Assembly (NCBI RefSeq): GCF_029229925.1
Contig: NZ_CP107254.1
Span: 1,860,001 to 1,924,000, forward strand
Source of the DNA: Halorhabdus sp. BNX81
Lineage (GTDB): Archaea; Halobacteriota; Halobacteria; Halobacteriales; Haloarculaceae
Direction of reading: 5' to 3'
Length of the DNA stretch: 64,000 nt
The position numbers were made by a program, and so were the translations under genes. Of the stretch, positions 45,142 through 54,959 are shown piece after piece (position 1 is the first letter of the stretch; the number at the start of each line of letters is the position of its first letter). The notes under the pieces were generated by a model. That model was given only the letters and a program-made list of their open reading frames with translations. It did not search any database and was not told where the DNA came from.

Positions 45142-45423
45142 ATGCAGCGGACCACGCGCGAGCGGATCGCCGATCGATTACGGGGGGAATCGCTGTCCGC
45201 GACGGCGCTCGCCGCGGCGTTCGAACTCTCGACGACGACGGTGATCGAGCACGTCGAGCACATCGCCCGGTCGCTCGATGATAGTGACGAGCAGTTGCTG
45301 GTCGCGCCCCCGGCGTGTGAGGACTGTGGCTTCGATGGGTTCGACGACCGACTGAACGAGCCGAGTCGGTGCCCGGAGTGCCACAGCGAGAACCTTTCGC
45401 CGCCGATATTTCGGATCGAGTGA
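45142..45423 (+). CDS. Small HTH transcriptional regulator with C-terminal zinc ribbon
   Basis: A 93-aa protein: a helix-turn-helix at about residues 5-45 (RIADRLRGESLSATALAAAF then STTTVIEHVEHIA) and a zinc ribbon with two CXXC knuckles (CEDCGFDGF, CPECHSE) at the C-terminus. This is a common archaeal regulator layout. The position of the TATA box strongly supports ATG 45142 and a leaderless mRNA. It precedes fumC by 64 bp, but fumC has its own promoter-like element. Confidence 0.82.
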   Translation: MQRTTRERIADRLRGESLSATALAAAFELSTTTVIEHVEHIARSLDDSDEQLLVAPPACEDCGFDGFDDRLNEPSRCPECHSENLSPPIFRIE

Positions 45424-45487
45424 GCAAGTCGTCCCAGCCGCCGCCACGCGGACACTTAAATTCCTGGCGTGAGTGTCCCCGGACGCA

Positions 45488-46900
<1,413 letters not shown>

Positions 46901-46965
46901 GCGGCCGGCGACGGGCATAGAGCCGGATGGCTACTCCGGCAGCGGCCACGGTGCCGTCGCCCCCG

Positions 46966-47817
46966 TCACGGCGACGACAGGCTCGTCCCGTTCGCGAGAC
47001 GACGATGGGCCTCCGGGAGCCACGCGGGCGAAGAGACGGTCACGTTTCCAACGTCGGTGATATTTGAGGTATACCGGTGGGTGAACGTGATCGTCTCGGA
47101 GCGTGTTCGGCGCTCGGTCGTATACATGGCCGTCAAATTTTGAACGAGTCCGCGTCGAGTCACAACGACTGAAACCCGGTAGTCCTCGACCAGTGGCGCG
47201 AGTGTCTCGGAGGGTTGGGTCGACGTGAGCCGATACCGCACTCCAGCGTTCGACTCGATCCGTTCGATACTGGCGGATCCGACAGGGAGATAGCGTTCGA
47301 CCGCGTTCGTCGCTGACCGGACGAACCGACTTCGGCTTCCGCCGGCGGTGACGCGGTCGTAGCGGTAGGCGGCCCACGATGTCGACAGTGCGCGGATGTA
47401 GACGTCCTCGCCGTCTGCATATTCGTTGTACACCGGATAATAAACCCGCCGACCCTGATAGCGGTCCGTGCGACCGTTCGTCTCGAAGTAGTAGCGGGTC
47501 GCGTTCGCGAAGGCGACGGTCCGATAAGACATCGTACTGTCGGTGACGTTTGCGACCCGCCCGGTTCGGTTGTCGGTCTCCGTCCATACGAACGAGGTCT
47601 CTCGAAGGACATCCCGATGTGCGTCAGCGAGCAAGTCCGGCTCAAGTTCACCGTCAGCGTAGACTCCTGGCACGATCATCGCCCCCGGGCCTGTGTCTGG
47701 AGGGTCCGTGGGAACCGGCGCGGGCGTAACGGTCGGGACGGGTTCGTCACCGCTCAAAAAGCCAGTACACCCGGACAGGGCGAGCAGGGTAACGACCGCC
47801 AGGACTCGCCACCGCAT
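46966..47817 (-). CDS. DUF7537 family lipoprotein
   Basis: A 283-aa secreted protein with a signal peptide ending in the lipobox ALSGC (Cys17), followed by a Pro/Thr-rich linker (about 20-45). The mature domain is beta-rich with many tyrosines (TRYYFETNGRTDRYQGRRVY) and resembles the haloarchaeal DUF7537 lipoproteins, possibly related to bacterial LolA-like sensors. It is cell-surface anchored and its function is unknown. ATG 47817 gives the correct signal peptide. Confidence 0.78.
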   Translation of the reverse strand: MRWRVLAVVTLLALSGCTGFLSGDEPVPTVTPAPVPTDPPDTGPGAMIVPGVYADGELEPDLLADAHRDVLRETSFVWTETDNRTGRVANVTDSTMSYRTVAFANATRYYFETNGRTDRYQGRRVYYPVYNEYADGEDVYIRALSTSWAAYRYDRVTAGGSRSRFVRSATNAVERYLPVGSASIERIESNAGVRYRLTSTQPSETLAPLVEDYRVSVVVTRRGLVQNLTAMYTTERRTRSETITFTHRYTSNITDVGNVTVSSPAWLPEAHRRLANGTSLSSP

Positions 47818-47932
47818 TGTCGACTGTTCGGCTGCCACACACATAAAGACGCGGCAAGCGGTAGCATACACCGTCCGGCGGTGGCCACACACAACGGAGC
47901 GTTTTTCCCCGAAGCGGCGCCAGTGCCCAGTA

Positions 47933-49828
47933 ATGACTGCCGACTTCGACTACGCGGCCCTCGGGCTGGTCGCCGGACTTGAGATCCACCAGCAACTTGA
48001 CACCGAGAGCAAGCTGTTCTGTGAGTGCCCGACGACGATCCGCGATCCCGCGGAATCGACGACGACCATCACCCGATACCTCCACCCGACGAAGAGCGAA
48101 CTCGGCGAACTCGACGAGGCCGCCCTCGAGGAGAGCCAGGTCGAACGCGAGTTCGAATATCTGACCTACGACTCGACCTGTCTGGTCGAGGCCGACGACG
48201 AACCGCCACACCGGGTCGACGAGGAGGCGATGGCCGTCGCCCTCGAGATCGGACAGCTGCTCGACATGGACGCGATCGACCAGGTCCACGTCATGCGCAA
48301 ACTCGTCATCGACGGGTCGAACACCTCCGGGTTCCAGCGCACCATGATGGTCGCGACCGACGGCGAGATCGAGACCAGCGAGGGGCCGGTCGGCGTCGAG
48401 GACCTCATGCTCGAAGAGGAGAGCGCCCAGCGCGTCGAGGAGACCGATTCCGGGGTGCGCTACAGCCTCGACCGCCTCGGTATTCCTCTGGTCGAGATCG
48501 GCACTGACCCGGACATCCGCTCGCCGGCACAGGCCCAGGAGGCCGCCGAACGCATCGGGATGCTCCTGCGCTCGACCGGCCAGGTCCGCCGCGGCCTGGG
48601 CACCATCCGCCAGGACGTCAACGTCTCGATCGCCGAGGGGGCCCGCGTCGAGATCAAAGGCGTCCAGAGTCTCGAAGACATCGAGGCGATTGTCCGCAAC
48701 GAAGTGGGTCGGCAGGTCGAACTGCTCGACATCGCCGAGGAACTCGACAACCGGGACGCCACGGTCGGCGACCCGCAGGACGTGACCGGAGTCTTCGAAG
48801 ACACCGACAGCGGCGTGATCCGGGGCGCACTCGACGACGGCGGCGAGGTCTGGGCCGTCCCCCTCCCGGGCTTTGGCGGCCTCGTCGGTCGCGAGATCCA
48901 GCCCGACCGCCGCCTGGGAACGGAGTTCTCCGATCACGCAAAGCGCCACGGCGCGGGCGGGATCTTCCACACCGACGAACTACCGGCCTACGGCGTCACC
49001 GAGGCAGAAGTCGAAGCGCTGGCCGAGACCGTCGACCTCGATCCCGATGCCGTCACTGGCGAGGAGAGCGAGGACGCGGTCGCCATCGTCGCCGACGCGC
49101 CCGAGGTCGCCGAGCAGTCGATCGAGGCGGTCGCCGAGCGTGCCGAGACCGCGATGGACGGCGTCCCCGAGGAGACCCGCGACGCCACCGAGGAGGCGAC
49201 GACGCGGTACCTTCGACCCTTGCCCGGTGCGGCGCGGATGTACCCCGAAACCGACGTCCCGCCGGTCGAACCCGACCCGGAAGAAGTCGAAACGCCCGAA
49301 CTCCTCACCGAGAAGACCGAGCGCTACCAGGACGAGTACGATCTCGACGCCGGCCTGGCCGAACAGGTCGCCTACGGGAAGCGGTGGGAACTGTTCGAAG
49401 AAGCCGTCGAGTCAGGGGTCGACGCTACGTTGGCCGCCCAGACGGTCGAATCGACCGTGACCGAGATCCGGCGGGACGGCGCGCCGGTCGAGCACCTCAC
49501 CGACGACCACTTCCGGGCGGTCTTCGGGCTGCTGGCCGAGGATGAACTCGCCAAGGAGGGCGTCCCGGACCTGCTGGCTGCACTCGCCGAGAATCCCGAG
49601 TTGAGCGCCGAGGAGGCAGCCGAGCAGGAGGACCTCGGCAGTGCTGGCGAGGACGAAGTCCGCGAGGCCGTCGTCACCGTCGTCGAGCGCAACGCAAGCC
49701 AGATCGAGGACGAGGGGATGGGTGCCTTCTCCGGACTGATGGGCGAGTGCATGGGCGAACTCCGGGGGAAGGCTGACGGCGACGTCGTCAGCGACGTGCT
49801 CCGCGAGGAGATCCAGAAGCGCGCCTGA
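47933..49828 (+). CDS. gatE: Glutamyl-tRNA(Gln) amidotransferase subunit E
   Basis: With GatD, converts Glu-tRNA(Gln) to Gln-tRNA(Gln), an archaeal-only route. The 631-aa protein has the GatB/E kinase domain (GLEIHQQLDTESKLFCECP at the start; FQRTMMVATDG, VRRGLGTIRQDVNVS), a GAD/AspRS-like insertion (about 270-410), and a helical YqeY-type tail to about 631. Start ATG 47933 is confirmed by MTADFDYAALGLVAGLEIHQQ. The stop overlaps the next possible start (TGATG). Confidence 0.96.
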   Translation: MTADFDYAALGLVAGLEIHQQLDTESKLFCECPTTIRDPAESTTTITRYLHPTKSELGELDEAALEESQVEREFEYLTYDSTCLVEADDEPPHRVDEEAMAVALEIGQLLDMDAIDQVHVMRKLVIDGSNTSGFQRTMMVATDGEIETSEGPVGVEDLMLEEESAQRVEETDSGVRYSLDRLGIPLVEIGTDPDIRSPAQAQEAAERIGMLLRSTGQVRRGLGTIRQDVNVSIAEGARVEIKGVQSLEDIEAIVRNEVGRQVELLDIAEELDNRDATVGDPQDVTGVFEDTDSGVIRGALDDGGEVWAVPLPGFGGLVGREIQPDRRLGTEFSDHAKRHGAGGIFHTDELPAYGVTEAEVEALAETVDLDPDAVTGEESEDAVAIVADAPEVAEQSIEAVAERAETAMDGVPEETRDATEEATTRYLRPLPGAARMYPETDVPPVEPDPEEVETPELLTEKTERYQDEYDLDAGLAEQVAYGKRWELFEEAVESGVDATLAAQTVESTVTEIRRDGAPVEHLTDDHFRAVFGLLAEDELAKEGVPDLLAALAENPELSAEEAAEQEDLGSAGEDEVREAVVTVVERNASQIEDEGMGAFSGLMGECMGELRGKADGDVVSDVLREEIQKRA

Positions 49829-49854
49829 TGGACTCGGCCGGACGACTACCTCCC

Positions 49855-50304
49855 ATGTACTCACGCGCTCACGCCGCCATCTCGCTGGTCGTCGCTGGCG
49901 GGGTCGTCCTCGCCGAGTCGGTCGTTCTGGCCGGCGAACCGGCGGTCGCCCCCGCCATCGCAGTGGCCTACGGCGTGGCGCTGGGCGTGTTGATCGACCT
50001 CGATCATTTCGTGCTCGCGTGGGTGCTCTCGGGCAGTTTCGCCCCACTCCGTCGCGTTCTCCGGGCACCCTGGATCGTCGTCACCGACCCCGCGACGATC
50101 TTCGAGGCGGACGACCTCGGTCCCTACCACCGGCTGATCAGCCACGTCGTGATCGCCGGGGTCCTCGTGCCCGGCGTCTGACTCGCCGTCGATCCCTTTC
50201 TCGGCGTTCTCTCGGCGGCGATCCTCTGGGCACACCTGCTCGCCGATCTGATCGCCGACGTTCGGAACTTCGAGACAATTCCAAGAGACGGACGCCAGCC
50301 CTAA
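49855..50304 (+). pseudogene. Membrane protein gene interrupted by an in-frame TGA
   Basis: The frame from ATG 49855 (or 49828, overlapping gatE) encodes a membrane protein with several helices and the motif LGVLIDLDHFVLAW, found in YdjM-like metal-dependent hydrolases. It ends at TGA 50179-50181, but the same frame continues for 40 more codons (LAVDPFLGVLSAAILWAHLLADLIADVRNFE...) to TAA 50302. The second half has haloarchaeal codon bias, a hydrophobic helix and a HLLADLIAD motif usual for this family. TGG is the likely original codon. A nonsense mutation or sequencing error is the simplest reading; the fragment 49855-50181 alone would lack the last helix. Confidence 0.6.
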
Positions 50305-51014
50305 TCCTCCAGTTTCTGCTCGACCCGTCGGAAGAGCCCCCGCAGTGTCCGAACCTCCCGGCCCGTCGGATGGGCACGCCCGATCACCCGCCGGAAGAGA
50401 CGCCCGGCCTTCGCCCGTTTCTCCGCGGGATGGTCGATCGCCGCGAGGAAGCCCTCGAACTGGTCGTGCAATCCCTCGATCGCTGGCTGATCGGCCCGAT
50501 CAGTGATGTCGGGCAGCTGGGTCTCCTCGACGGTCAGCGCCCGGAGTTCGTAGAGCACGATCGTGGCGGCCTGGCCCAGGTTCAGGACGGGATAGTCGTC
50601 GCTGGCGGGGATCGAACAGATCTGGTCGACCTCGGCGAGTTCCTCGTTGGAGAGACCGACGTCCTCGCGGCCGAAGACCAGACACACGTCGGTGTCGATT
50701 CCCTTGAGTTCCTCGGCGAGTTCCCGCGGCGTCACGAACGGATACCGGACGTGCTTGGTCGCGTCCTCGTTGGTGATCGCCGTCGTCGCAACGGTATGGT
50801 AGTTGTTGACTATCTCCTCGAAGGTGACCACGTCGGCGTCGGGCATGATGTCCTCGCGGGCCTGGCCGGCGTAGCCGTAGGCCTCCCCGTCGGGATCGAG
50901 TTCGGGCGGGTCGACCAGTTTGAGGTCCGAGAGGCCGAAGTTCTTCATCGCGCGGGCGATCGTCCCGACGTTGCCCGGGGTCTGGGCATCGACGACGGCG
51001 ACGCTCACGTTCAT
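50301..51014 (-). CDS. tRNA/rRNA methyltransferase of the SpoU/TrmH family (TrmJ-like)
   Basis: Probable tRNA 2'-O-methyltransferase (TrmJ, position 32). The 237-aa protein has the SPOUT signature elements: [16 protein letters not shown] (motif 1), [15 protein letters not shown] (motif 2) and [14 protein letters not shown] (motif 3), forming the trefoil knot. The C-terminal tail (about 155-237) is helical. ATG 51014 overlaps the upstream gene's stop by 4 bp. Its own 3' end overlaps the convergent interrupted gene by 4 bp. Confidence 0.88.
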   Translation of the reverse strand: MNVSVAVVDAQTPGNVGTIARAMKNFGLSDLKLVDPPELDPDGEAYGYAGQAREDIMPDADVVTFEEIVNNYHTVATTAITNEDATKHVRYPFVTPRELAEELKGIDTDVCLVFGREDVGLSNEELAEVDQICSIPASDDYPVLNLGQAATIVLYELRALTVEETQLPDITDRADQPAIEGLHDQFEGFLAAIDHPAEKRAKAGRLFRRVIGRAHPTGREVRTLRGLFRRVEQKLED

Positions 51015-51544
51015 TCGTCGAGATCGAGGTCGAGATCCTCGACGTCGGCGTCGAGTTCCTCCCGTTCGGCTTCGTCCATCGCACAGAGTTCGTTCTCCAG
51101 GGAATCGAGCGCGCCCGAACTCACGTCGGGGAGTTCGTCGCGATCCTCCTCGACGTGCTCGAGGCCGCCGTAGCCCGCCGGGGCGCGCCCGCCGTCGGCG
51201 AACCACTCCTGGAAGGCGTTGGCGAGTTCCGGCTCGCCGGCGAGGTCGCTGCCGTCCTCCTCGCGGTACCAGTAGAGGAAGTCCGACTCGTGGGGGCCAC
51301 ACAGCAACACGGTCCCGGTCGGCTCGCCGTAGACGATGCTGCCGACGTTGCACTCGGCGACGTTCGCCTCGCCGTGCTCGAGGTAGCAGGCGTCACACGG
51401 TTCGCCGACCAGCGCGGTGAGCCGGAGGATCCGACTCCGGGTGTCCGGCGGCATCTCGACGAGTGTCTTGAGCGACCCATCGTCGTCGAACACGTCGTCC
51501 TCCTCGAAGCGCCAGCCGCGCAACCCGATCGAAACCTTGGCCAT
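51011..51544 (-). CDS. Conserved haloarchaeal protein of unknown function
   Basis: A 177-aa acidic protein starting [23 protein letters not shown]. Cysteines in [10 protein letters not shown] and later (AEC, LLCG) could bind a metal. A long acidic C-terminal tail ([18 protein letters not shown]) ends the protein. It is cotranscribed with the TrmJ-like gene through a 4-bp overlap, hinting at RNA modification or translation. No family name is offered. Confidence 0.7.
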   Translation of the reverse strand: MAKVSIGLRGWRFEEDDVFDDDGSLKTLVEMPPDTRSRILRLTALVGEPCDACYLEHGEANVAECNVGSIVYGEPTGTVLLCGPHESDFLYWYREEDGSDLAGEPELANAFQEWFADGGRAPAGYGGLEHVEEDRDELPDVSSGALDSLENELCAMDEAEREELDADVEDLDLDLDE

Positions 51545-51651
51545 GCGTGGGGTACTCGCCTGGCGACCAAAAAGAGCGCGCTGTCGGTCAACCGGAAAGC
51601 GCCTTCGCCGGGGACCAACCGTTTTTGCCCGTCCCGGTCGTCGCACCCACT

Positions 51652-52527
51652 ATGCACAACGTGGACGCCGCAGGGCTCGGGATCGGCGACGACCACCCAC
51701 CCCGGATCATGGGCGTGCTCAACGTGAGCCGGGAGTCGCCGTACGACCCCAGCGTCTTCGCCGACCCGGACGAGGCGGCCGCCTACGTCGAGAATATGAT
51801 CGACGCCGGCGCGGACATCATCGACGTCGGCCTCGAATCGGCCAACAAACGCCTGGAGGTGCTCTCGGCCGAGGAGGAACGCGAGCGCCTCGACACCGCG
51901 ATCGAGACCATCGACGCCGTCGACGGTGACGCCGTCTTCTCGATCGAAACACGCTACAGCGAAGTCGCCGACGAGGCGCTCTCGCGTGGCTTCGACATGG
52001 TCAACGACGTCTGTGGCTTCGCCGACCCGGAGATGCCCGCCGTCTGTGAGGCCCACGACGCCGCCGTCGTGAAGATGGCCAGCCCACCGGACCTCGAACG
52101 GCCGGGAGCTGTCGGCGAGACGGACTGGACCGAGCGCTGCGATGCCGAGTGGGCGGGCGATGCTGACTACGTCGATCAGGTCTACGAGGCGCTCAAACAG
52201 GGCGGGTTCACCGAGAAGACGATCGTCGACCCGGCCTTTGGCGGGTGGAGCGAGGCCCAGACCCTCGAAGACGATCGCGAGACGTTCCGGCGGCTGGGAG
52301 AGTTCCGCGAACTCGGCCGGCCAATGCTGGTCTCGATCAACCGCAAGAACTTCCTCCGGGAATTCGTCGGGCGGTCGACCGAGGAGGCGCTGCCGGTCAG
52401 CCTCGCGGCGACCGCGCTGGCCGTCGAGCGCGGTGCCGACGTGATCCGGACCCACGACGTGGCCGAGACGCGAGACGCGGCGATAATCGGCCACGAGTTG
52501 GGCGTCGGTCCCGAGGCGTTCGAGTGA
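51652..52527 (+). CDS. Dihydropteroate synthase-like protein
   Basis: A 291-aa TIM-barrel pterin-binding protein. The barrel begins MGVLNVSRESPYDPSVFADP where dihydropteroate synthase has NVTPDSFSDGG, so that loop is altered. Later segments GADIIDVGLES, VNDVCGF and SIETR fit the family; the usual KMTPG-type site is changed too (VVKMASPPD). The stop overlaps the mptE start (TGATG), linking it to pterin synthesis. It may therefore make a folate or methanopterin precursor, or be a related methyltransferase-type protein. ATG 51652 follows a 107-bp gap. Confidence 0.8.
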   Translation: MHNVDAAGLGIGDDHPPRIMGVLNVSRESPYDPSVFADPDEAAAYVENMIDAGADIIDVGLESANKRLEVLSAEEERERLDTAIETIDAVDGDAVFSIETRYSEVADEALSRGFDMVNDVCGFADPEMPAVCEAHDAAVVKMASPPDLERPGAVGETDWTERCDAEWAGDADYVDQVYEALKQGGFTEKTIVDPAFGGWSEAQTLEDDRETFRRLGEFRELGRPMLVSINRKNFLREFVGRSTEEALPVSLAATALAVERGADVIRTHDVAETRDAAIIGHELGVGPEAFE

Positions 52528-53225
52528 TGGACTTTGCCACCTGGGAGCCGGTCTACGAGGCCATCCTCGACGACTTCGGCTACGACCGGGCGGGCGACGA
52601 GCGGGCGCGGGACTGGCTGGCGTCGGTGTTCGAGCGCCGCGAAGTCGAGCCGTACGAGCCAGTACCGGATGCGTTCGCAGGCGACACCGTCGCCGTCGCC
52701 GGTGCCGGTCCGTCGCTGCTTGACGAGACCGAGGTCGTTCGAAACGCCGATTCGATCGTCGCCGCCTCGACGGCCGCCGATAGCCTCCGCGATATCGGAT
52801 TCGATCTCGATTTCGTGGTGACCGATCTGGACAAACACGCCGAGGGGGTGCGGGAGTTCACGAAGGAAGGCGTTCCCGTGGCTGTCCACGCCCACGGTGA
52901 CAACGTGGACGTGCTCCGGCAGTACGTCCCGACGTTCGACCTGGCGAGCGTCGTCCCGACGACCCAGGCCGCGCCGACCGGGGCGGTCGTGAACTACGGT
53001 GGCTTCACGGACGGTGACCGGGCGGCGTTTCTGGCCGATCATCTGGGAGCCGAGGAGCTCGTCTTCCCCGGGTGGGACTTCGAGGACGACTCGCTGGGGG
53101 AGGAGAAGCGGCGGAAACTCCAGTGGGCAAAGCGATTGCTGGTCTGGCTGGAACAGCGTCGAAACGAGCGGTTCGGCATCCTCGACGGGCGGCGCGACGG
53201 GATTGACACGCAGATGCTTCCCTAG
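52527..53225 (+). CDS. mptE: 6-hydroxymethylpterin pyrophosphokinase MptE-like (DUF115)
   Basis: Archaeal enzyme (COG1634) replacing FolK: it would transfer a diphosphate to 6-hydroxymethyl-7,8-dihydropterin. The 232-aa protein has a DUF115-type core with VAVAGAGPSLLDET, VVTDLDKH and VHAHGDNVDVL, then NYGGFTDGDRA and FPGWDFEDDS. Its start codon shares a base with the folP stop, forming a clear two-gene pterin operon. Its last bases overlap the convergent 53222 gene by 4 bp. Confidence 0.86.
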   Translation: MDFATWEPVYEAILDDFGYDRAGDERARDWLASVFERREVEPYEPVPDAFAGDTVAVAGAGPSLLDETEVVRNADSIVAASTAADSLRDIGFDLDFVVTDLDKHAEGVREFTKEGVPVAVHAHGDNVDVLRQYVPTFDLASVVPTTQAAPTGAVVNYGGFTDGDRAAFLADHLGAEELVFPGWDFEDDSLGEEKRRKLQWAKRLLVWLEQRRNERFGILDGRRDGIDTQMLP

Positions 53226-53845
53226 CGATCGAGACGGGTTCCGAGAAAAGCGCCGATTGCACCGAGCACAAATGCATACGCAAACGAAAAGGCGACCGTT
53301 TCGAGCGGTGCAGGTGTCAGGACAACAATTCCCAGTCTCCACCGGACGGCTAGTTCTGCCAGGAAGATCCCCGGGATCGCAAGAAGGACGTATCCGCCAG
53401 CCAGCGCCACACCGACCAGCCCGAACGTGACGTGTTCTGTCTCTGAATCGAGAAGGGACTGTCCAACCAGGAGGCCAGCGACAGCCAGTACGAGGACCGG
53501 AATCGAGAAATAGACGACATCCGGTATCGTGGAACCGGATTGTTCGAGGATCATGTTGAACCGAACCGTTTCCTGCATCTCACCGTTCGATAACGTTTCG
53601 AGGGCGTCCACAAAGTGCGCATTGTAGAAGATCACGCCGATCCCCTTGAGTTTTTGAACATGAGACTCGACGGTCAATGATGCCGGACCCACGTAGAACA
53701 GCGCGGTTGTGAGAGCGTAGCCGACGATCCAGGCCACACCACCGGTGACGATTCCTTCTAACCACGGGAACCCACGGACACCTGCCACGCGGTCGTCCGA
53801 TAACAGCGAACGCTCGGTCTCGTCTACGGAATCGTTTCGTGACAC
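53222..53845 (-). CDS. Haloarchaeal membrane protein, DUF7978-like (paralogue of 34189)
   Basis: A 207-aa protein with about four or five membrane helices and the loop IFYNAHFVDALETLSNGEM, which matches the equivalent segment of the protein at 34189-34818. The start is GTG 53845; no suitable ATG lies nearby in frame. The N-terminal 30 residues are polar and probably cytoplasmic. Function unknown. It is convergent with mptE (4-bp overlap). Confidence 0.68.
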   Translation of the reverse strand: MSRNDSVDETERSLLSDDRVAGVRGFPWLEGIVTGGVAWIVGYALTTALFYVGPASLTVESHVQKLKGIGVIFYNAHFVDALETLSNGEMQETVRFNMILEQSGSTIPDVVYFSIPVLVLAVAGLLVGQSLLDSETEHVTFGLVGVALAGGYVLLAIPGIFLAELAVRWRLGIVVLTPAPLETVAFSFAYAFVLGAIGAFLGTRLDR

Positions 53846-53889
53846 ACTCGCATTGACTTCGAATACGGGCAAAAAACCTCCGGCCGGTC

Positions 53890-54303
53890 TCACTCGTCGT
53901 CGGTCTCGAAATCCAGCGCCGCGGAGTTGATACAGTAGCGCTTGCCCGTTGGCTCCGGGCCGTCGTCGAAGACGTGACCGAGGTGGCCGCCACACTCGGC
54001 ACACAGCACTTCGGTCCGCTCGCGCCCGTGGCGGGTGTCGAGTTCGGTCTCGACGTTGCCCTCGGCGACCACGTCGGTGAAACTCGGCCAGCCGTGGCCG
54101 GACTCGAACTGCGAATCCGTATCGAACAGCGCCGCGCCACAGCCGGCACACCGGAAGACGCCGTCGTCGTCGACATCGAGGTACTCGCCGCTGAACTTGG
54201 GTTCGGTCCCGCGTTCGCGGAGAATGTGGTACTCCTCTTCAGTCAAAACCTCACGCCACTCGTCGTCGGACGCCGGAACGCCGTCGGATTCGGACTTTCC
54301 CAT
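53890..54303 (-). CDS. msrB: Peptide-methionine (R)-S-oxide reductase
   Basis: Repairs oxidised methionine. The 137-aa protein has two zinc pairs (CAGC, CAEC), the substrate motifs GHGWPSF and GGHLGHVFDDGP, and the catalytic Cys in RYCINSAAL near the C-terminus. ATG 54303 starts MGKSESDGVPASDDEW. Upstream the plus-strand DNA has no gene. Confidence 0.94.
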   Translation of the reverse strand: MGKSESDGVPASDDEWREVLTEEEYHILRERGTEPKFSGEYLDVDDDGVFRCAGCGAALFDTDSQFESGHGWPSFTDVVAEGNVETELDTRHGRERTEVLCAECGGHLGHVFDDGPEPTGKRYCINSAALDFETDDE

Positions 54304-54545
54304 ACCCAACGAACGTACTCCGAGGGTAAAGACCCACTGAATACGGGAACCCATACCGCCATCGGCGACGGCTCGGTCACTGGTCAGTGGCATCTGTCAG
54401 TTCGCCGCCGGGCTGATCTCTTTGCGTTCCCGCGGGCGATCGCCGGTCCTCTTCCTGTGGCTGTTCGTCTGGGGCTGTACATGCTCGCCCACAGTCTCGG
54501 TGTCAACGCCGGAGTTCACGTCCCGCTCGGTTGACCCGCGTCGGC

Positions 54546-54707
54546 ATGGCTCGGCGTCGGATCGGACGGCAGTTCGATCCCCGGAGCGCCCGCGAGCGGC
54601 GATTAGCTTTCAAAACAATCAAGCACATCCGTCGGGGTACAAAGGATGAGATCTTCACGGTCGAGTGCGATCTCCCGCAACTCCCCGGTGACGTTCTCCA
54701 GGTCTGA
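54546..54707 (+). CDS. Short basic open frame of uncertain reality
   Basis: A 53-codon frame encodes MARRRIGRQFDPRSARERR and ends DLPQLPGDVLQV. It is unusually basic for a haloarchaeal protein and has no clear promoter. It could be a real small protein or a piece of a decayed mobile gene. It lies in a gap that shows other signs of transposon debris. Confidence 0.25.
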   Translation: MARRRIGRQFDPRSARERRLAFKTIKHIRRGTKDEIFTVECDLPQLPGDVLQV

Positions 54708-54870
54708 AGGGCGCGGCTTCCCGTCCCGCAGAGTGAAACGTAAGCCGGTTCTACCTCGGCTACCGTCGGGACTCCGTGACCAATGTCGTCTTTCGGATCC
54801 GCCGACGTCCGGCCACGCGAGTGTCTCCCGATCAGCGTCTTATTCCCTAGGAGAAGCCACTTCCGTTCCG
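54700..54870 (-). mobile_element. Possible remnant of an IS200/IS605-type element (TnpB tail)
   Basis: On the minus strand a frame reads SRGRTSADPKDDIGHGVP, then VEPAYVSLCGTGSRALQTW. Its variable tail with a VxxxGTGSR-like end, followed by CGGGAAGCCGCGCCCTTCAG (rev. comp. of about 54705-54724), resembles the 3' end of haloarchaeal tnpB genes, where GGAAGCC...CCCTTCAG is a common terminal sequence. No tnpA or full tnpB is present. This rests on pattern memory, not alignment. Confidence 0.35.
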
Positions 54871-54881
54871 GCTCCCGATCA

Positions 54882-54904
54882 AATATTATGCACAAGATAA
54901 TATT
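54882..54904. repeat. AT-rich inverted repeat
   Basis: AATATTA and TAATATT form perfect 7-bp arms around a 9-nt loop. It lies about 56 bp past the uvrC stop, in otherwise GC-rich DNA, and could end uvrC transcripts or mark a transposon edge. Confidence 0.5.
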
Positions 54905-54959
54905 ATCGCATACATAATGAAATCCTGGTCCCGCCGGGGGGTTGGTCCGGGCCCCGTGG

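Larger units (their letters stand above)
54304..54959. other. Largely non-coding gap of about 650 bp with transposon-like debris
   Basis: Nothing in this stretch looks like an intact gene. It contains a short open frame (54546-54707), a possible transposon end with a TnpB-like tail on the minus strand (about 54700-54870), and an AT-rich palindrome (54882-54904) just beyond the 3' end of uvrC. Confidence 0.6.

Noticed and set aside
50179-50181. Possible selenocysteine at the in-frame TGA
   Set aside because: Selenocysteine insertion is not known in haloarchaea and no redox motif surrounds the codon; mutation or error is simpler.
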